Source: Mesodorylaimus sp. YZB2_4
Lineage: Eukaryota > Nematoda > Enoplea > Dorylaimida > Dorylaimidae
Direction: 5' to 3'
Length of the DNA: 64,000 bases
Assembly: GCA_030248295.1 (NCBI GenBank)
Contig: JASANH010000781.1
Coordinates: forward strand, 310,001 to 374,000
The notes beneath the pieces were generated by a model that saw only the letters and a program-made list of their open reading frames with translations, was not told the DNA's origin and did no database searches. This document shows positions 41,433-53,660 of the stretch, one piece after another (the first letter of the stretch is position 1; every line of letters starts with the position of its first letter). The translations under genes were made by a program, and so were the position numbers.

Positions 41433-42261
41433 AACGAAAATCAAGTAAATGGTGATTAGTGATTTAGACGAAATTTTATTAGAGTTTTTGTCCTTTTTAA
41501 AATGTACTGTACTGCCGTACAAAAAGTGGTGACACTGGCCGATCACAACTCCCGTCAGTAATTGTATGCACGAAGTTGAAATTGTATGAAGTTTTCCAGT
41601 TTCTCCGAAGCGGATGGTGTAGATGGAAGACTACCATGACACCCCGCTTCCTCTGTCGATCATAATTATCTAATCCTTCCTGCCCCTTTACTGTACAGAA
41701 GTGTTCCCCGGGAAAGTGTCTTGTGTATCAGGTCTAATTGATGTGTTAATCGAACCAAAGTCGTCAAGTCTCAGAAACTGGCAAATCTCGTAGTGTTTGG
41801 GAGTGATGATTGCGAAATACTGTAGAAACTGAATTATAAACATGTGCCCTGAGCAGGGATCGAACCCACACACCTGAGATACCAGTCTTAAAGTCCAATC
41901 CTGAAACTGACAAACTTGGACAGAGACTGATGGCAGGTACAGAACCTTTTTAGTTCACCAATTTTATCACCAGGGGTTTACCGGTACAAGAAAATGCCTA
42001 ATTAGCATTTACTAGCTTCGTTCCCAGTTCAAAGTGTCTCCCATTCACAAAAAATGTTGCCTTGTCATTATTTCACGGAAAAGACAAAACTTCAAGGTAT
42101 TTCACATTTTTTTGTGTCCTTCCACTAATGATAATTGAAACGCATTCGGATCCTTACAGCAAAAAATTTTCATGAACGAACGTTTGAATTCATAGTTACA
42201 TCTGAGATATACAAATAAATGGGTACTTTTCTCAACAAAATTAGGGCAAGAGTAGAGATTT
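41433..42261. other. Intergenic, tRNA-like relic only
   Basis: Apart from the tRNA-like sequence described separately, no gene or clear repeat is seen. Confidence 0.3.
41845..41940 (-). pseudogene. tRNA-like sequence (tRNA-Leu-like pseudogene or SINE head)
   Basis: Reading the minus strand, TTGGACTTTAAGA resembles the anticodon arm of tRNA-Leu(UAA), and GGTTCGATCCC is an exact B box in a T arm. Acceptor strands pair only in part (CCATCAG with CTCAGGG), and the D arm is degenerate. It is therefore not a functional tRNA. It could be a dead gene or the head of a SINE. Confidence 0.4.
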
Positions 42262-43079
42262 CTAAAAAGTGATCCCATTTTTGAAGTTATTCGATGCAAT
42301 ATACGCAAAGCTGCTTATGCGCAACGCAGCTCTGGAAGCGTACCCAACAAAAAATATGATTCCAATTATTGATATGGTGATAAATCCAACAAAATCAATT
42401 TGACGTCTCCATTCATTTCTTTGACTTTCTCCATTGAAATGAGCTTTTTTATAGCGATAATATAAAATAGCAGATGCTAAAATGAAAATCAAAGCCATTA
42501 TTCCAGTAGTCAAGAAACCTGCATATGTCTTCCAAAGTGTCAGAGCTCGATTATATTTGAGATATCCATCACCGCACGATGCCATCCACTTGTTCTAATC
42601 GTAACCAATAATACCAAATAATCGTATGATCAGTGGATGAAACCAAGCGAATAGATTATAAGCAACAGTATGCTTTGCAATATCTGTGGTTTTATAAAAT
42701 GCAAAAGAGACAGAGAAAACGATCGAAAGCCAGACATAATCCCATGAATAAGCCTGCAGTACCCGCAGTACCCGCAGTACTCGCCGACAGCGAGTCTGAG
42801 ATACAAGCGAGTTGCGTTTGAGGACGGGGTATGGACAGAGTGTAGTATAAATCTAAGAGCGTTCACCAATGCAGCCACTGCAAATACAGCTTCTGGCAAA
42901 CTATGACTTAAAATTACGAATTGACATTTATTACGCAAGGATGGTGAAGAAGCGATGGAAATAATAACACATAGCTTTGTTATAAATGCAATGGGGGCGA
43001 GAATAAAAGTTGTGAGAGAAGTAGAAACCTGCTCACCAAGAAATATCAATGAAGCAGCTTCTAAATCTGTCAAGTTCAT
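42262..43079 (-). pseudogene. GPCR pseudogene 1
   Basis: A minus-strand receptor can be followed in two frames. The first (from 43079, MNLTDLEAASLIF) covers the N-terminus and helices 1-2. Around 42760-42800, where CTGCGGGTA is repeated, the readable protein moves to another frame (WDYVWLSIVFSVSFAFY, WFHPLIIRLFG). That frame then meets a TAG just before KWMASCGDGYL and continues through two more helices to a stop at 42262. A frame change plus a nonsense codon indicate a dead gene. Helix 3 with a DRY-like motif is not visible, so part is also lost. The receptor type resembles other nematode chemoreceptors but is not assignable. Confidence 0.6.
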
Positions 43080-43349
43080 TTTCTATCGCCTGATTATGTT
43101 GAAATGCCAGCCGCTTTTTTGTTTTTTCAAAATTTTACACTCTTTGATAACAGTTTTCCAGGTTCATTTTCTCAGTAAAGCTTAGACATGAAAAAATATT
43201 TTTGCCAATGCTACGGTCGTCCTCAAAAGTCGCAAAATCCGAGACGCATGGAATGTCTACAATTCGATTCCGCCGACTAGACTAGCTAAATGACCTATAT
43301 GTGTGATATATACCTCTCACAGGTCCCATACAGGTCCCTCACAGGCCTC

Positions 43350-43450
43350 AACACCTCTGATCAGATTTCTCGTCTCGATAGAAACAGTTACTATTCTACG
43401 ATGAACAATGGTGACAGGAGGATGCTAGGTCGAATTCAATGTTTCCAAAT
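43350..43450. repeat. Dispersed repeat, copy 1 (second at 56080-56170)
   Basis: CTGATCAGATTTCTCGTCTC and ATGGTGACAGGAGGATGCT match CTGATCAGATTCCTCGTCCC and ATGGTGCCAGGAGGACGCT at the second site, in the same orientation and at the same spacing. A noncoding element is the simplest reading. It lies a few hundred bases from receptor genes in both places. Confidence 0.55.
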
Positions 43451-45158
43451 GTTAATGATGTTCCAGCAATTTTTGCCGAACGGACTCCTTCAAAAAAAAT
43501 GTGAGAGAATTGTCTTATGTTCCGGGTTCCAATGACCCTTTTTTAACAATGAAAAATAGGATTTATCAAAATCAAACCTTGTGAAACCTATTTTTTCACC
43601 ACACATACACACAATAAATCTCTGATTTTTGTGCCGGCGAACTCATAAGTTCTCCAAAAATTGATTACATTGTGGAGCCTTTCCAAAAAACTTGATCCTT
43701 GACAAAGATTAAAACACTGAAAAACGTTTTACGGATGAGGATATTCTTATAATAATACAAAACCGGATTGCGAAGGTAGAAAATTTTGCTCAAGTCTATC
43801 AAGCCTTGAAGCCGGAAATCCGGCTTTGAGTGTAGATGAGTCTGAGTATATAAGCGAATGTCGAAACAACACGTCTGGACTTAAGTAACTCTGACGCACG
43901 CGGTGTCTGTGTAGGCAGTCTGATGCTTGGACATTCCTGCTACATTGTAGGCGTGATAATATTTGAGCACTGCATTTTTTCTGTTTTATGAATTTTTTTG
44001 TAGTGATTTTCAGGAATTCCTTGCGCACCTATATCATTCCTCTTTATACTAAATCGAATTTTCTTGTCTGGATGATATGAGCGATACATATGCTGCAATG
44101 CAGATACCACATCCCCACGGCACCCCAGCCCGTTGACTAGGAGTCTTGTATTTTGGGACTGGACATGGACAGTATAACCCATAGGCCGCATACACCCAAG
44201 ACTTATAAGCCATACACCTAGAAGTTAGCTAATGAGCTTGGTAAGCCATGGCTAGTGGGAGAGAAAAATCTATATCCCTGTCTAAAGAACGTCAGCCCGT
44301 CAGGTTGATGATTCAGCCGCAGGTATCGTTTCTGTACCTTAAGCAGCTTGCTCATGCTTCTTCATCATTATGCTTCTTCTTTCAAAGCATTCTTCCAGCG
44401 GAGCCTCGCTTTTGATTGGTCGCACAACTTTGTAGGAGTAAAGCTGGAAGTATAGTTCGATGCGATGCGTCAAATAAGCTTGCGGTGCGACGTTTTAGGC
44501 ACCTTTTTACATTGTCAGTTGACCCAAAAGTGTCGCATCGCACGCTTATTTGACGCATCGCATCGAACTATACTTTGGGCTTAAGAGTACTGTACATTGC
44601 TTGTCAACGACCTGTGAAAGAACCAGCGATGTCACAATTGTGAAGAACGACTTCTATTGTTTTACCTACACCTACTAAACTGCTATAACTAAAACTTAAA
44701 CTACCCACTTAAAGAACGATATCTTACCAACTGGACATATATTTTCAAACTGATGCACGGATAGAGGGCATGAGACATGCATGATGTTAATGAGCCTCCC
44801 TAGCCATCAGTGCTTAATGTTAGCATCTTCTGTGAGCACTGTTTTGCGTGTAATTTGAGCATGGTACCTCCGCACATCCAATCGAGTACAAATGCACTGT
44901 GCTTTGCACTAACATGATATGATGATCCATCAACTTGTCTTGTCACATTCATCATTTGAACAATAACTCAAAGGAAATCCCACGTCTGTCCTTGACGCAT
45001 TGTAGCATGACACCTGTCCAGGTCTTGGGTCCACTGGGCATTCATTAGCGTCGGCGCAAAAGGATTCCTGCGTAAGAACACCTACATGCAGGCCAAACTG
45101 TGTAGAGCTAAATTTCTATACCAGTTGCCACATTTTTAGATTTCCACCGTTCATAAAA
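43451..45158. other. Intergenic with repeat fragments and one possible exon
   Basis: A minus-strand open stretch (44182 downward) starts MGYTVHVQSQNTRLLVNG and continues GDVVSALQHMY. This pattern recalls the first strands and helix of a ubiquitin-like Ras-association domain, but no further exon was found. The block at 44245-44330 is a dispersed repeat shared, inverted, with 26245-26340. The hairpin element at 44441-44582 is listed separately. Nothing is seen from 44600 to 45158. Confidence 0.3.
44441..44582. mobile_element. Hairpin MITE-like element
   Basis: Two arms of about 44 bp, AAGTATAGTTCGATGCGATG and onward, face each other (44448-44491 and 44532-44575) with only a few mismatches, around a loop of about 40 bases. 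The match continues weakly outwards (AAGCTGG/AAGCCCA). No coding sequence is present. The structure fits a miniature inverted-repeat transposable element. Confidence 0.75.
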
Positions 45159-46288
45159 ATGAATATATCAGACTTACATGCATCGAGTTGGTTTTTTCTG
45201 AAAAAAGACAAAGATGAGGGACTTCTACAAAATGATAAATGGCCGTTTCTTTATTTAACAATTCCTCAATTCAAGCTTTTATACCAAACTCTAAAAAATA
45301 ACCGCATTTTCCAAACTGTACTAAGAATTATTGGTTCCACTATTACATTTTCGGGCGTAGTTTTTAATATTCTCTTGATCAGAACGCTATGGAGGAAGTC
45401 ATTTTGTGAAAAGAACCGATTTTTCTCAGCCATGTTATTGATCGTCATTTTAGATTTAGTTTTTTGTATTCTCAATGGAATTTTTAACGTTTGCTACAGG
45501 ACATGGATATTGGAAGGTGGATACCGGAACTGTGGCGCCATGTGGCAATGCTGGTAATTCGAGGCATAATATTTACTGTGTCACTCACCAGCGATATATC
45601 CTCTACTTATGTGGCAATAGAAAGATATTTGGCCATTGCTAAACCTTCACTCCAACAGAACATGTTTAATTCAGTGAAACGCATAATTTGGATTATCATA
45701 GGGTCCATAATATTTTTATTAAATGTCACACGAATGCATGACACACTGGACTTGGATGTGGTTAAAAATGAGGACATTTACGCTTATAAGCAATCAGAAT
45801 TTAGCAGATGCAATTCGGGGATAGGAATCACATTATTAAGCAATACTATCATCCCTTTCGCACTGATCATAGGAACGAGCTTTTTACCCACAAAATTTCG
45901 TTTAGCCGTTCGACAGTGGCGAAAGAAAAGATTAGAAGTCAGAGGAAAGACTGTTGGGCCAAATGATGGGACGAACTTTGATTTGAGCAGAATTGAAGAA
46001 ACGAGACGGGGGGAGAACAAACAAGCTTGGCTAACAAAAAGTAGTCACTGCACAGAGAATAATCGATTTAGCGGTTCGATATTGTCACTAACTTATGCCT
46101 TAAGATTTTTTACTTATTGTAAATAATTCTGGGTATTGCTTGTATTTTATTGCCGAACTTCTATTGGCCAGATATAGCGTTACTTATGAAATGAATGTTC
46201 TGTGAGAGCTATCAATTTTCCTGTTTATATGGTTTCAAGTCGGTCGTCGAGGACAAAATTTCGAGATTTTCTAGAACGAATGATATGA
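45159..46288 (+). pseudogene. GPCR pseudogene 2, paralogue of the 36-kb receptor
   Basis: The sequence follows the receptor at 36285-37505 helix by helix (IIGSTITFSGVVFNILLIRT; ILDLVFCILNGIFNVCYRTW; VAIERYLAIAKP with the helix-3 ERY motif). A one-base deletion near 45545, just after GAMW, shifts the frame. A second frame change occurs near 46105, after LSLTYAL. The last helix region (about 30 residues in the paralogue) is mostly missing, with a TGA at 46203-46205. The C-terminal NFPVYMVSSRSS follows, ending at 46286-46288. It cannot make a receptor. Confidence 0.85.
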
Positions 46289-46639
46289 TTGCATGGAAAG
46301 AGCAAATAAATGTGTTGTGACCGCTTGACAAAAAAAATAAGACGCCTCTCTGATAGTTACAATACTGTATAAACCTGTACATAGTTTTGGAACCAAGAAA
46401 AATGTAGCTTGACGCCATCTGTCACCATTCACTGCATATTCGTCACGCATACAGTGCTAATCGTGCATTCTTAAAGGGCCTTGGACGCGTCAGAGATACT
46501 AACATGATCAGCGACCAGTACCCACACAGCAATGTCAAGTTTCAACGGGAAAAAATCTTGCTTTGGCCGTTGTCAAGAAACTTGGAAGTAAAGTCAAAAA
46601 ATCAGACTGTACCGCGCGAAATAAGCGAATCGATAGGTA

Positions 46640-47130
46640 CTCGTAGTACGCTGCTCACTGCAATCCGCTCCTGTGCGGGTCGCAGTAAGGGTGGAAACAT
46701 GGAGGAACAAGCGAAGTTAGCTGACCTGGCTCTGCAACAGCGCAATAGCTCAGATCGATTTCTTTGAATGTGGCACGACAAACATCAATAAAAGCAGTTG
46801 ATGCTGGAGAAACCGTGCAATGTTTGAAAGAAGGTATCTTTGATTTATTTGATGCGTCGGAATAAAAACACAGAGCCGGTGTTACAACTTGTGATCCCGC
46901 ATACAGGCATGAAAGGTGCCATCATACATCAATGCCATAGCGACTTTTGTCGTGTTGGAATGGACATACTCGGACCCTTGCCACAGACACCCAATGGAAA
47001 TCAATAATCATCATTTTCACTGATTATTTTTCTCGTTGGGTCGAAGCCATACCTGAATACAAGGCAAAGACAGCGACCCAAGCGTTTGTCCGCGCGTCTA
47101 GAAACCCTCATCAGAAAACCAGCTGGTTCG
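46640..47130 (+). pseudogene. Gypsy integrase relic
   Basis: Fragments EEQAKLADLALQQR (46700-46750) and FTDYFSRWVEAIPEYKAKTA (47012-47075) align with pol of element B at about 12180-12220 and 12700-12760. The stretch between contains stops and frame changes, and the zinc region is unreadable. This is a short, old fragment of the same gypsy group. No LTR is seen. A small duplication (TTTCAGCGATAGC, twice) follows at 47297-47335. Confidence 0.75.
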
Positions 47131-48680
47131 GATGTACAATTATGGGCAAGCTAAGGGAAAAATTTTCGCGCCTGTTTTTAAGTATGAATTTTTGGCTGTA
47201 AGATTGTTTTTTCGCTGCAATCGAAAGCGCTTTGAACAGAACAGAGAACACAGTGCTTGGAAAGAACGTGGCTTGAGGATGACAGGGATTTCTCATTTCA
47301 GCGATAGCACCACTGGAATTTTCAGCGATAGCTCCACTGGAGTCCACACGAGAATTCACTAGTATCACTGCTCACGTCAGTCGAGTGAGTATCTCCGTCC
47401 AGAAATAACGCGTAATGAGCGTATGCTGTTTTGAAATATGAGGATTATTTGTCGGGTCAGCGAGGGAGGCAGGTGTATGAGCGCTCTTCTCTTACTAATT
47501 TCTAAATTCTGTCCGTTTTTCTTGAAATAAAAGTTTCGAGCGCTTTACTCAGTTTCATGCCACTGGAATAGAAAGAGATATTTGATCATATCACTTGAGG
47601 CTAATATTGCTGGCTTTTTATATCATGTCCTTACAACAATTCGATCTCATCTCTGTTTTCATTGAATATGTGACCAAGGTGAAGCATTATGGACTCATCC
47701 TGGCTTGCCTACATGAGAGTACTTCTAATAGTAACTTTTGTGAATTTTGCTTTAGTTTTTCGCTTCTGATTCGGCGGGCATGTATGTCTGGAAGGTGGCT
47801 AGACTGATGTGTGGTGGCTGATAGTAGATTCGGGGTATATTAGATATAGATCGACACCGACAAGGATTTGCCCGAGCTCTCTAAAAAAGCTTTGGGGCAT
47901 CAACTCAAAACTGTAAAACATAACTGCAAACAGGAACATTGATTGGCATCAAGCACCCATTTCACCTTGAAACTCTTTTTTTTGTGCTGCAGCAAGGAAG
48001 TACTGTCTCTTACCCTCATTATCATCCTTTTTCATTCCCCATCGATCTTCCTTTTTTTATTCTGTTTAGAGTCTAAGTTATTATCATTCACCCCCTCCAA
48101 AATAAATTAACCAGATTTACAGTAACGTTAGAGGAGGTCTCAGATCTTTAAAGCGGAATGATATGTCAGCCGTCAATAAATATCGGTGCTGCGCGAAAAC
48201 ATCATTAATTCATCACTAGGGAAAAAGTATCAATCGCTTAACTCTTTCTCATCGAACTCGTAGTAATACAGCAACTATTATTCACTGAGCACAAACTATG
48301 TAGACAGAAAGTTGTGTGAATATATCATGGATTTGTATAGAATATATATTTCTATAAAAAAAGAGGGACAACGAATATATATTTCCATATAGATTATTAC
48401 GTTACAAAAAAAATTGTGGAGCGACAACTTTTTGACGTGTTCTTACAGTATAACAATAACGCTCGAACCAGTATACTACGATGGAACACAAATAGGTGAA
48501 ATCCAGCGACTGTACAGCAAAACAACTAAACCAGTGTTCGTTGTTTTAGTTGAAATACAAGATTTCAGAATAAATATGGGGGAAAGTGAAAAGCGTGTAC
48601 ATCAATGCGTCAAAGCGTACGCACGTAATTATGAGTGAGAACTATCAGCGCTTCTTCGCATCGTTTTGTATCTCCGTGAT
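47131..48680. other. Intergenic, no gene seen
   Basis: The sequence is AT-rich, with a TATATTT-rich patch at 48325-48395. The open stretches at 47595-47807 and 48414-48774 show no domain or signal peptide and are not called. Confidence 0.35.
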
Positions 48681-49777
48681 TCATCCCAACGTCGATTTGA
48701 TCGCTGATTGGCGCGTACGACAAAGTAAGACAGCATTCGTTGAAGTGTTGCCAGTGACCACGCTTTTCTGTTGAGACATCGAAGTCACCTTATTCTTCCA
48801 AGGTAAGCGACTGCGAAATTCCGACCCGAACGATATGTACAGAACAGGGCTAACGCAGCTGTTTAGCGTGACAAAGAGATTCAGGAACATATCCCCATAT
48901 CTGGTCACCCAAACAAGGGCTACGAACCAGAATGAACCGATGTACAGCAGCAAAACCAGAGATATCAGTGCGAATTGGAACATTAGAGCCGCTTCCTTCT
49001 TGCTTTGCCTATCAGTGTCTGCGCCCACTCCCTTGGCGCCTCCTGCAGCTGGGGCAGCTTTGCGATTTTTCATGACGGCGCCCATTCGACGCTGGATAAT
49101 CTTGTAGTGGATGAAGATGAGGGTGTAGATGACGGCCACTGCGATAGTTAGTGAACTCGACAAGACGATGTTGGTCATTATGGCCACGTCTGTGCATCCA
49201 CCCGAGCAGTAGAACTTCCACGCCTCGTCTGAAAAGTTAGCTTACTATAGATGGATCATGTAGGGATTAGGGAGGCACTCTCACCTTTGAACAGATAGAT
49301 GCAAGTGCATCCATACATGAGCGATGGCAAGAAGAAGCCCAGCGCCCAGCAGCTGGCCACCATGACTTTGACTCGGAACGGCGAGAACATGGTTTTGTAC
49401 GATTGGAAATGGCAGACGGCGATGTATCGATTGACCCCGATGACCACCATCAGGGGGGCCAAACACCAGTAAGCCACGTCCGTGAAGAACCCGCAGATGG
49501 CTACGTAGACGACAGGTACATTCTCGTAGCCGATGAACACAACAGGAATCGAGCACACCATCTCCATCAGAAGGTGCAGGCAGTCAGGCACTGCCAGGGC
49601 CACAGCCAGCGTGTAAAACGGATTGGCAAAAGTGGTTTTCTTGTGCTTCATGATGATCCAACAAGTCAGCACATACAACAGGATACCACCAGCGGACAGG
49701 ATAAACTGCGTTATCGCAGCCAAAACCGTTATGGCATCCAATGTGTGCGTCACTGTGGTTTCATTTCCCACGTCCAT
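48681..49777 (-). CDS. Nematode chemoreceptor-type GPCR, tandem copy B
   Basis: Exon 1 (49777-49285) and exon 2 (49228-48681) join in phase to 346 aa if the 56 bases 49284-49229 are an intron (GTGAGAG to TTTTCAG). Without splicing, the frame stops inside extracellular loop 2. Seven helices are visible, including FYTLAVALAVPDCLHLLMEM, the helix-3 motif GVNRYIAVCHF and LNSCVSPVLYISFGSEFR in helix 7. The N-terminus has the glycosylation site NET. The look is that of the nematode Srx/Srt-like receptors, plasma membrane of sensory cells. It is nearly identical to copy A at 54886-55893, same strand, about 6 kb away. Its C-terminal tail is 26 residues longer than that of copy A. Confidence 0.78.
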
Positions 49778-49857
49778 TTTTTAGTTTTCCGGAATCACGG
49801 AAAAGCTTTCGTGATGACCTCTACTACGCGAACCTGCAGCTCTAGACAGACTTGAAT

Positions 49858-49865
49858 CTTTTATA
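49858..49865 (-). promoter_or_regulatory. TATA box of receptor copy B
   Basis: TATAAAAG on the minus strand lies about 80 bases before the ATG at 49777, a reasonable distance for a core promoter with a short leader. Confidence 0.5.
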
Positions 49866-52755
49866 TCGCCAAGTTCGCTAGGTGCAGCTCCATTTTCAAT
49901 CCCAATAACAGCAAGTAATGGATTTAAAGGTGGCTCTTTGCCATTAATTAATCAGGAATTCCATTCGAAAACAGCTGCTTCGCGGGGCTCTCTAGAATTC
50001 TGTGCAAAAGACGAATGATCATGCACAGTAAGGCTATTACCACCCAGCCATTTATCGAAATCAAAAAGCTCGGAATTAGTCTCATGTAAAAGTGGGAGTG
50101 ACTGAGAATAGCAATGGAGATTAGAACACTGTGAACGAAGATTATTACACCATGCAGCTATGTGAAATCAGAGAGCTGCTAACACTGCTGCATCTCACCA
50201 GGGCTCTAGAACCAATTGAGTGAGACCTGGTGTTTCACGAAGTCACTCAGGTGGAGATCAGATACAGGTGGAGAATCAATACCTTACTTATATCGATAGA
50301 ACATTTCGCTGTGTTGAATAAACATTAAAAACATGAAGGAATTCGGAAGTTTAAAGGAAAACTAAATGCCTGCAAAGTAGGGAAAAAGGCTTTTACTGTA
50401 CCGGGAGAGAGCATAGAGCAAGCATAGCGATCTTAGAAACACAGAGCACTATGTGATTGAAAGCTCAATGACTAGAAAATCCTTCACTATCACGTCAAGT
50501 TGGTGTTTTCTCTCATGAATATCTTACGTATGGAGGATTGCTACGGTTCTTCTGTTCGCTTTGGTGCCTGCCCAGTTTAAAAGACTCTTAGTCAATTGGC
50601 CTGAATTCTTGTAGAAACTAAATCGTCAGTAGGGCTGGTTGAAATTCCAAGTTTGGTTTTTGTTTAAAATTTTTTGCCAATCATTAGAGTGATTTTTTAT
50701 TATAAGGAAGACGTAACAAAATAACATGCTTTAGAAGAGACGCAAATAAATGCACTGCTGACTATATGCGTTTTGCATACGTGACAAACATGAGTTCAAG
50801 ACGATCACGAAAAGCATTAGGTGGGTTTTTATATACAGTAAGTGCTTTGCAAAAAACCTTGCGTCATGTCTGCAAAACGCATGCATATCCTCCATTAATT
50901 TAGTTTGGACCTGCTGCAGCGAAATATTTTATTCACTGAAGAATTCTCGCTAAAAATATATGTAAAAGCAAATATGCCAGCACGTTATTTTTGTTTCGTC
51001 GATGCGCACAAATTGTCCTGCTTCCCTCAATGAGCTTGTCTAAGGCAGATATACAGTAGCTACTCGTATTGTCAGTCTGCTCATAGTTACCTACATTACT
51101 TACCTCACCCCAATCATAATAAAACAAATCAGCATAAAACGTTCGGGTTACTACTAGAAACTCGATTTTTTACTCTGTGTCAACGTATTGTACCGATCCA
51201 TCGCTTAGGAACGACATACTGATCGATGTCTTCAAAAAGTCACACACTGTACATGTCATTTCGAGAAAATTTTCTCCTTTCTTTTAGCATGCAAAGGAAG
51301 GGGTTTGTGTGGTAAATATTAAATGTCACGACAGATCGATACTTTCCTTCTCTCTTCTATCTTATCCACGGCAGGTGTTCTCAAACGGATTTTCTTCCAG
51401 CGTGATAGCGGCTTCAAGTTATTCATGATACTTTTCTAAAAACCTGCACCGAGTGATCTGGACAAGAAAGTGATTGAGGAACATTCCTTTGGGGGAGGGG
51501 ACTGCTTAGCCTTTACGGGCATTGAGTCTGTCTAACAAATCTTTGTTACCCCTAGTAACCCATAGTCCTGCAGACATCCAGGATATACTGAATGACTGAT
51601 TCAGAGGTTTTCATAAATTTTCTGTTCGCTTCTTACCGTTCGAAAAAAATTCCACCAGAAGTAAAAATTTATAAGTCGTAAAGATTCAATGTCTGAGACG
51701 GAAAGGATGGGACTGTGAATATGGCAACGAAGTCGCTCTCCCGGCTCTTTCCTTGTTGATAACGATAAAGCACACGAAGTCGTCTCAGGCTATGGTAGAG
51801 TTCTGTCAAGAAACATGGAATGAACTACTGATAGGTGACAATGCCAACGAATTTGACGGCAGCTAAACGTTAGAAAAATAATATTTCGTGGGTGGGCCCG
51901 TCAAAATTGCTGTTCTAAAAACCAATCAGTACTCGCTGATTAGGACAGGGCTTCTGCGGGCAATATTGGCAATATCGCCGTATTTCAATGAGGAGGGGTA
52001 GAAAAATACGTGCTACTTTTGCGTCATCCTATGGGGTACCTATTATTATACTTTAACAAAAAAAATCATAAGGTAAAATTTTTCACTCGTCAAGGTCGGA
52101 GTTAACCCTCACAAAAAACCCTGCCTTCACTGATGCTTGATCGGCGCTCTACCAGCTGCTATAATGCGCGTTTCAAGTGATTTCTGTTTCATGCGAATTG
52201 GTGACATGCAGCCCATATTTAGCGCCACCCTGCCATTGCTGCAATATTTTTATCCCTTTTGTTACAAAACTCTCTTAAACGCCGTCTCTTTTTTTACCCC
52301 ATAAGTTTTTGCAATTCGAAGTTAGACTGACTAGAGTCGCAACAAAGTTTCCTCAACGATGCGCTCTCTCGAAGCTAGGCAGATTAGTAAAAATCTTTCA
52401 TGATGGGCGTTGATGAAATGTATCTTAAGGAGAATCATTTCGAGATTTCGAGTAAGTCAAGCTGGATAGATCAAAGAGCATTTCTTTCTAAAAGTCGCTA
52501 ACATCGAGTAAGGAATCTGACTTGTATTAGCAAAATCGCTTTAAAATCTTCTGGTGCACCAAAAAGCAATAAGCCTTATTTCTTGCTGCTGTCACGCCAG
52601 ATGTCGTAATAAAGCAATGAAACATCAGCTTGGTGATGTTCACGTAGCAAGACAGAGCTTTGTGCTCATATCTAATTTGAAATTCCATTTACACGACAAA
52701 AAGATAAGAAAAAGGGAACCTTGTCCATATAATTAAAGATTTTTCGAGAAGCTTA
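49866..52755. other. Intergenic, no confident gene
   Basis: No conserved frame is found. On the minus strand at 51135-51104, MLICFIMIGV followed by a good donor (AG|GTAAGT) could be a signal-peptide exon, but the only downstream continuation is 28 residues in total and unconvincing. The rest is AT-rich noncoding sequence. Confidence 0.3.
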
Positions 52756-53483
52756 TTAGACAGCCTTGCCAGGCGGGTGTTCCAGAACGCGATAAGAAAA
52801 GACTATTTTCCAAAGAGCCCTAGAAATCGAAGACAAAGTCTGCACCCAATGATTCGTGCGGCGACAGAACGCGACAACTTGTGCGCTAAGGTAAGAAAAT
52901 GTACTGTACACTGGACCTTGGACCTTTAGAATGTAATAATTCAGACAAACTATCAGCTGTTCAGCTTCGGCTCGAAAGTTGGAACTGTGAAGCCCATAAC
53001 GATGTCTAAGCCATTTACATATAAAATAAGGCAAATAAGTACCTACTGGCTATGTACGACCTGCAGATTCTGTCTAGCTCAATGCCACCTATGTAACCTG
53101 TCGAAGCCAAAATATGTTTGTTTTTTCTTCAACAGAGGTTTTACAGCATATTTTTCCCATATTCCCATATTCTACAGTCTCCCATATTTTACAGTATATT
53201 TTTCAATGAACCTAAGCACTGGCAGCACGCCGGTCAGACCGGAGGAATGTAATAAAATTTGCTCAGCTGGATAAAGCTGTGACCAATCCATGAGAGTGAA
53301 ATGGAGAAGGTTGCTTCTTATCCGCCAGAAGTCTAAATTTTTCAAACTCCACAACAAACAGTACATAGTGATGCCAGATCCATGAGTGACAAATAGCATG
53401 GATACTACAGGAACATCAGCGAAGTTCCTTTTGCGCAATACGGCCATGAAAGCGTATTCCGTAAATATACTGAAACAAAACAA
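52756..53483 (-). pseudogene. Possible multi-exon receptor remnant
   Basis: Two minus-strand stretches look like parts of a nematode receptor. The one at 53469-53172 follows an acceptor TTTGTTTCAG and reads FADVPVVSMLFVTHGSGITM, then WSLKNLDFWRIR. The one at 53034-52756 contains FRAEAEQLIVCLNYYI, reminiscent of the start of helix 6 in serpentine receptors. I cannot join them in phase or find the other helices, so this is either a relic or an incompletely resolved gene. Confidence 0.3.
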
Positions 53484-53494
53484 ACTTGCTCAAG

Positions 53495-53660
53495 CATATC
53501 AGATGATCTCGTTTTAATAGCACCATCCAAACCGGCCAAAACCGTATCAGAAACTCTTCAACGTGCGATCGATTTCAATAATCAACTTATAAGAGAAAAC
53601 GGGTCTCCATTCAACGCATAAAAGACTCAAGCGTGCGTATTTCACCGACGTGGTCAAATA
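53495..53660 (+). pseudogene. LINE (non-LTR) reverse transcriptase fragment
   Basis: The plus strand reads SDDLVLIAPSKPAKTVSETL and onward (QRAIDFNNQLIRENG), matching the catalytic xADD(L/I)VLIA box and following helix of LINE reverse transcriptases. A TAA interrupts it near 53620, after SPFNA, and nothing of the domains on either side remains. A short insertion relic. Confidence 0.65.

Noticed and set aside
51104..51135. Signal-peptide-like mini exon MLICFIMIGV with a good donor
   Set aside because: The only in-phase continuation gives a 28-residue product with no recognisable features; too weak to call.
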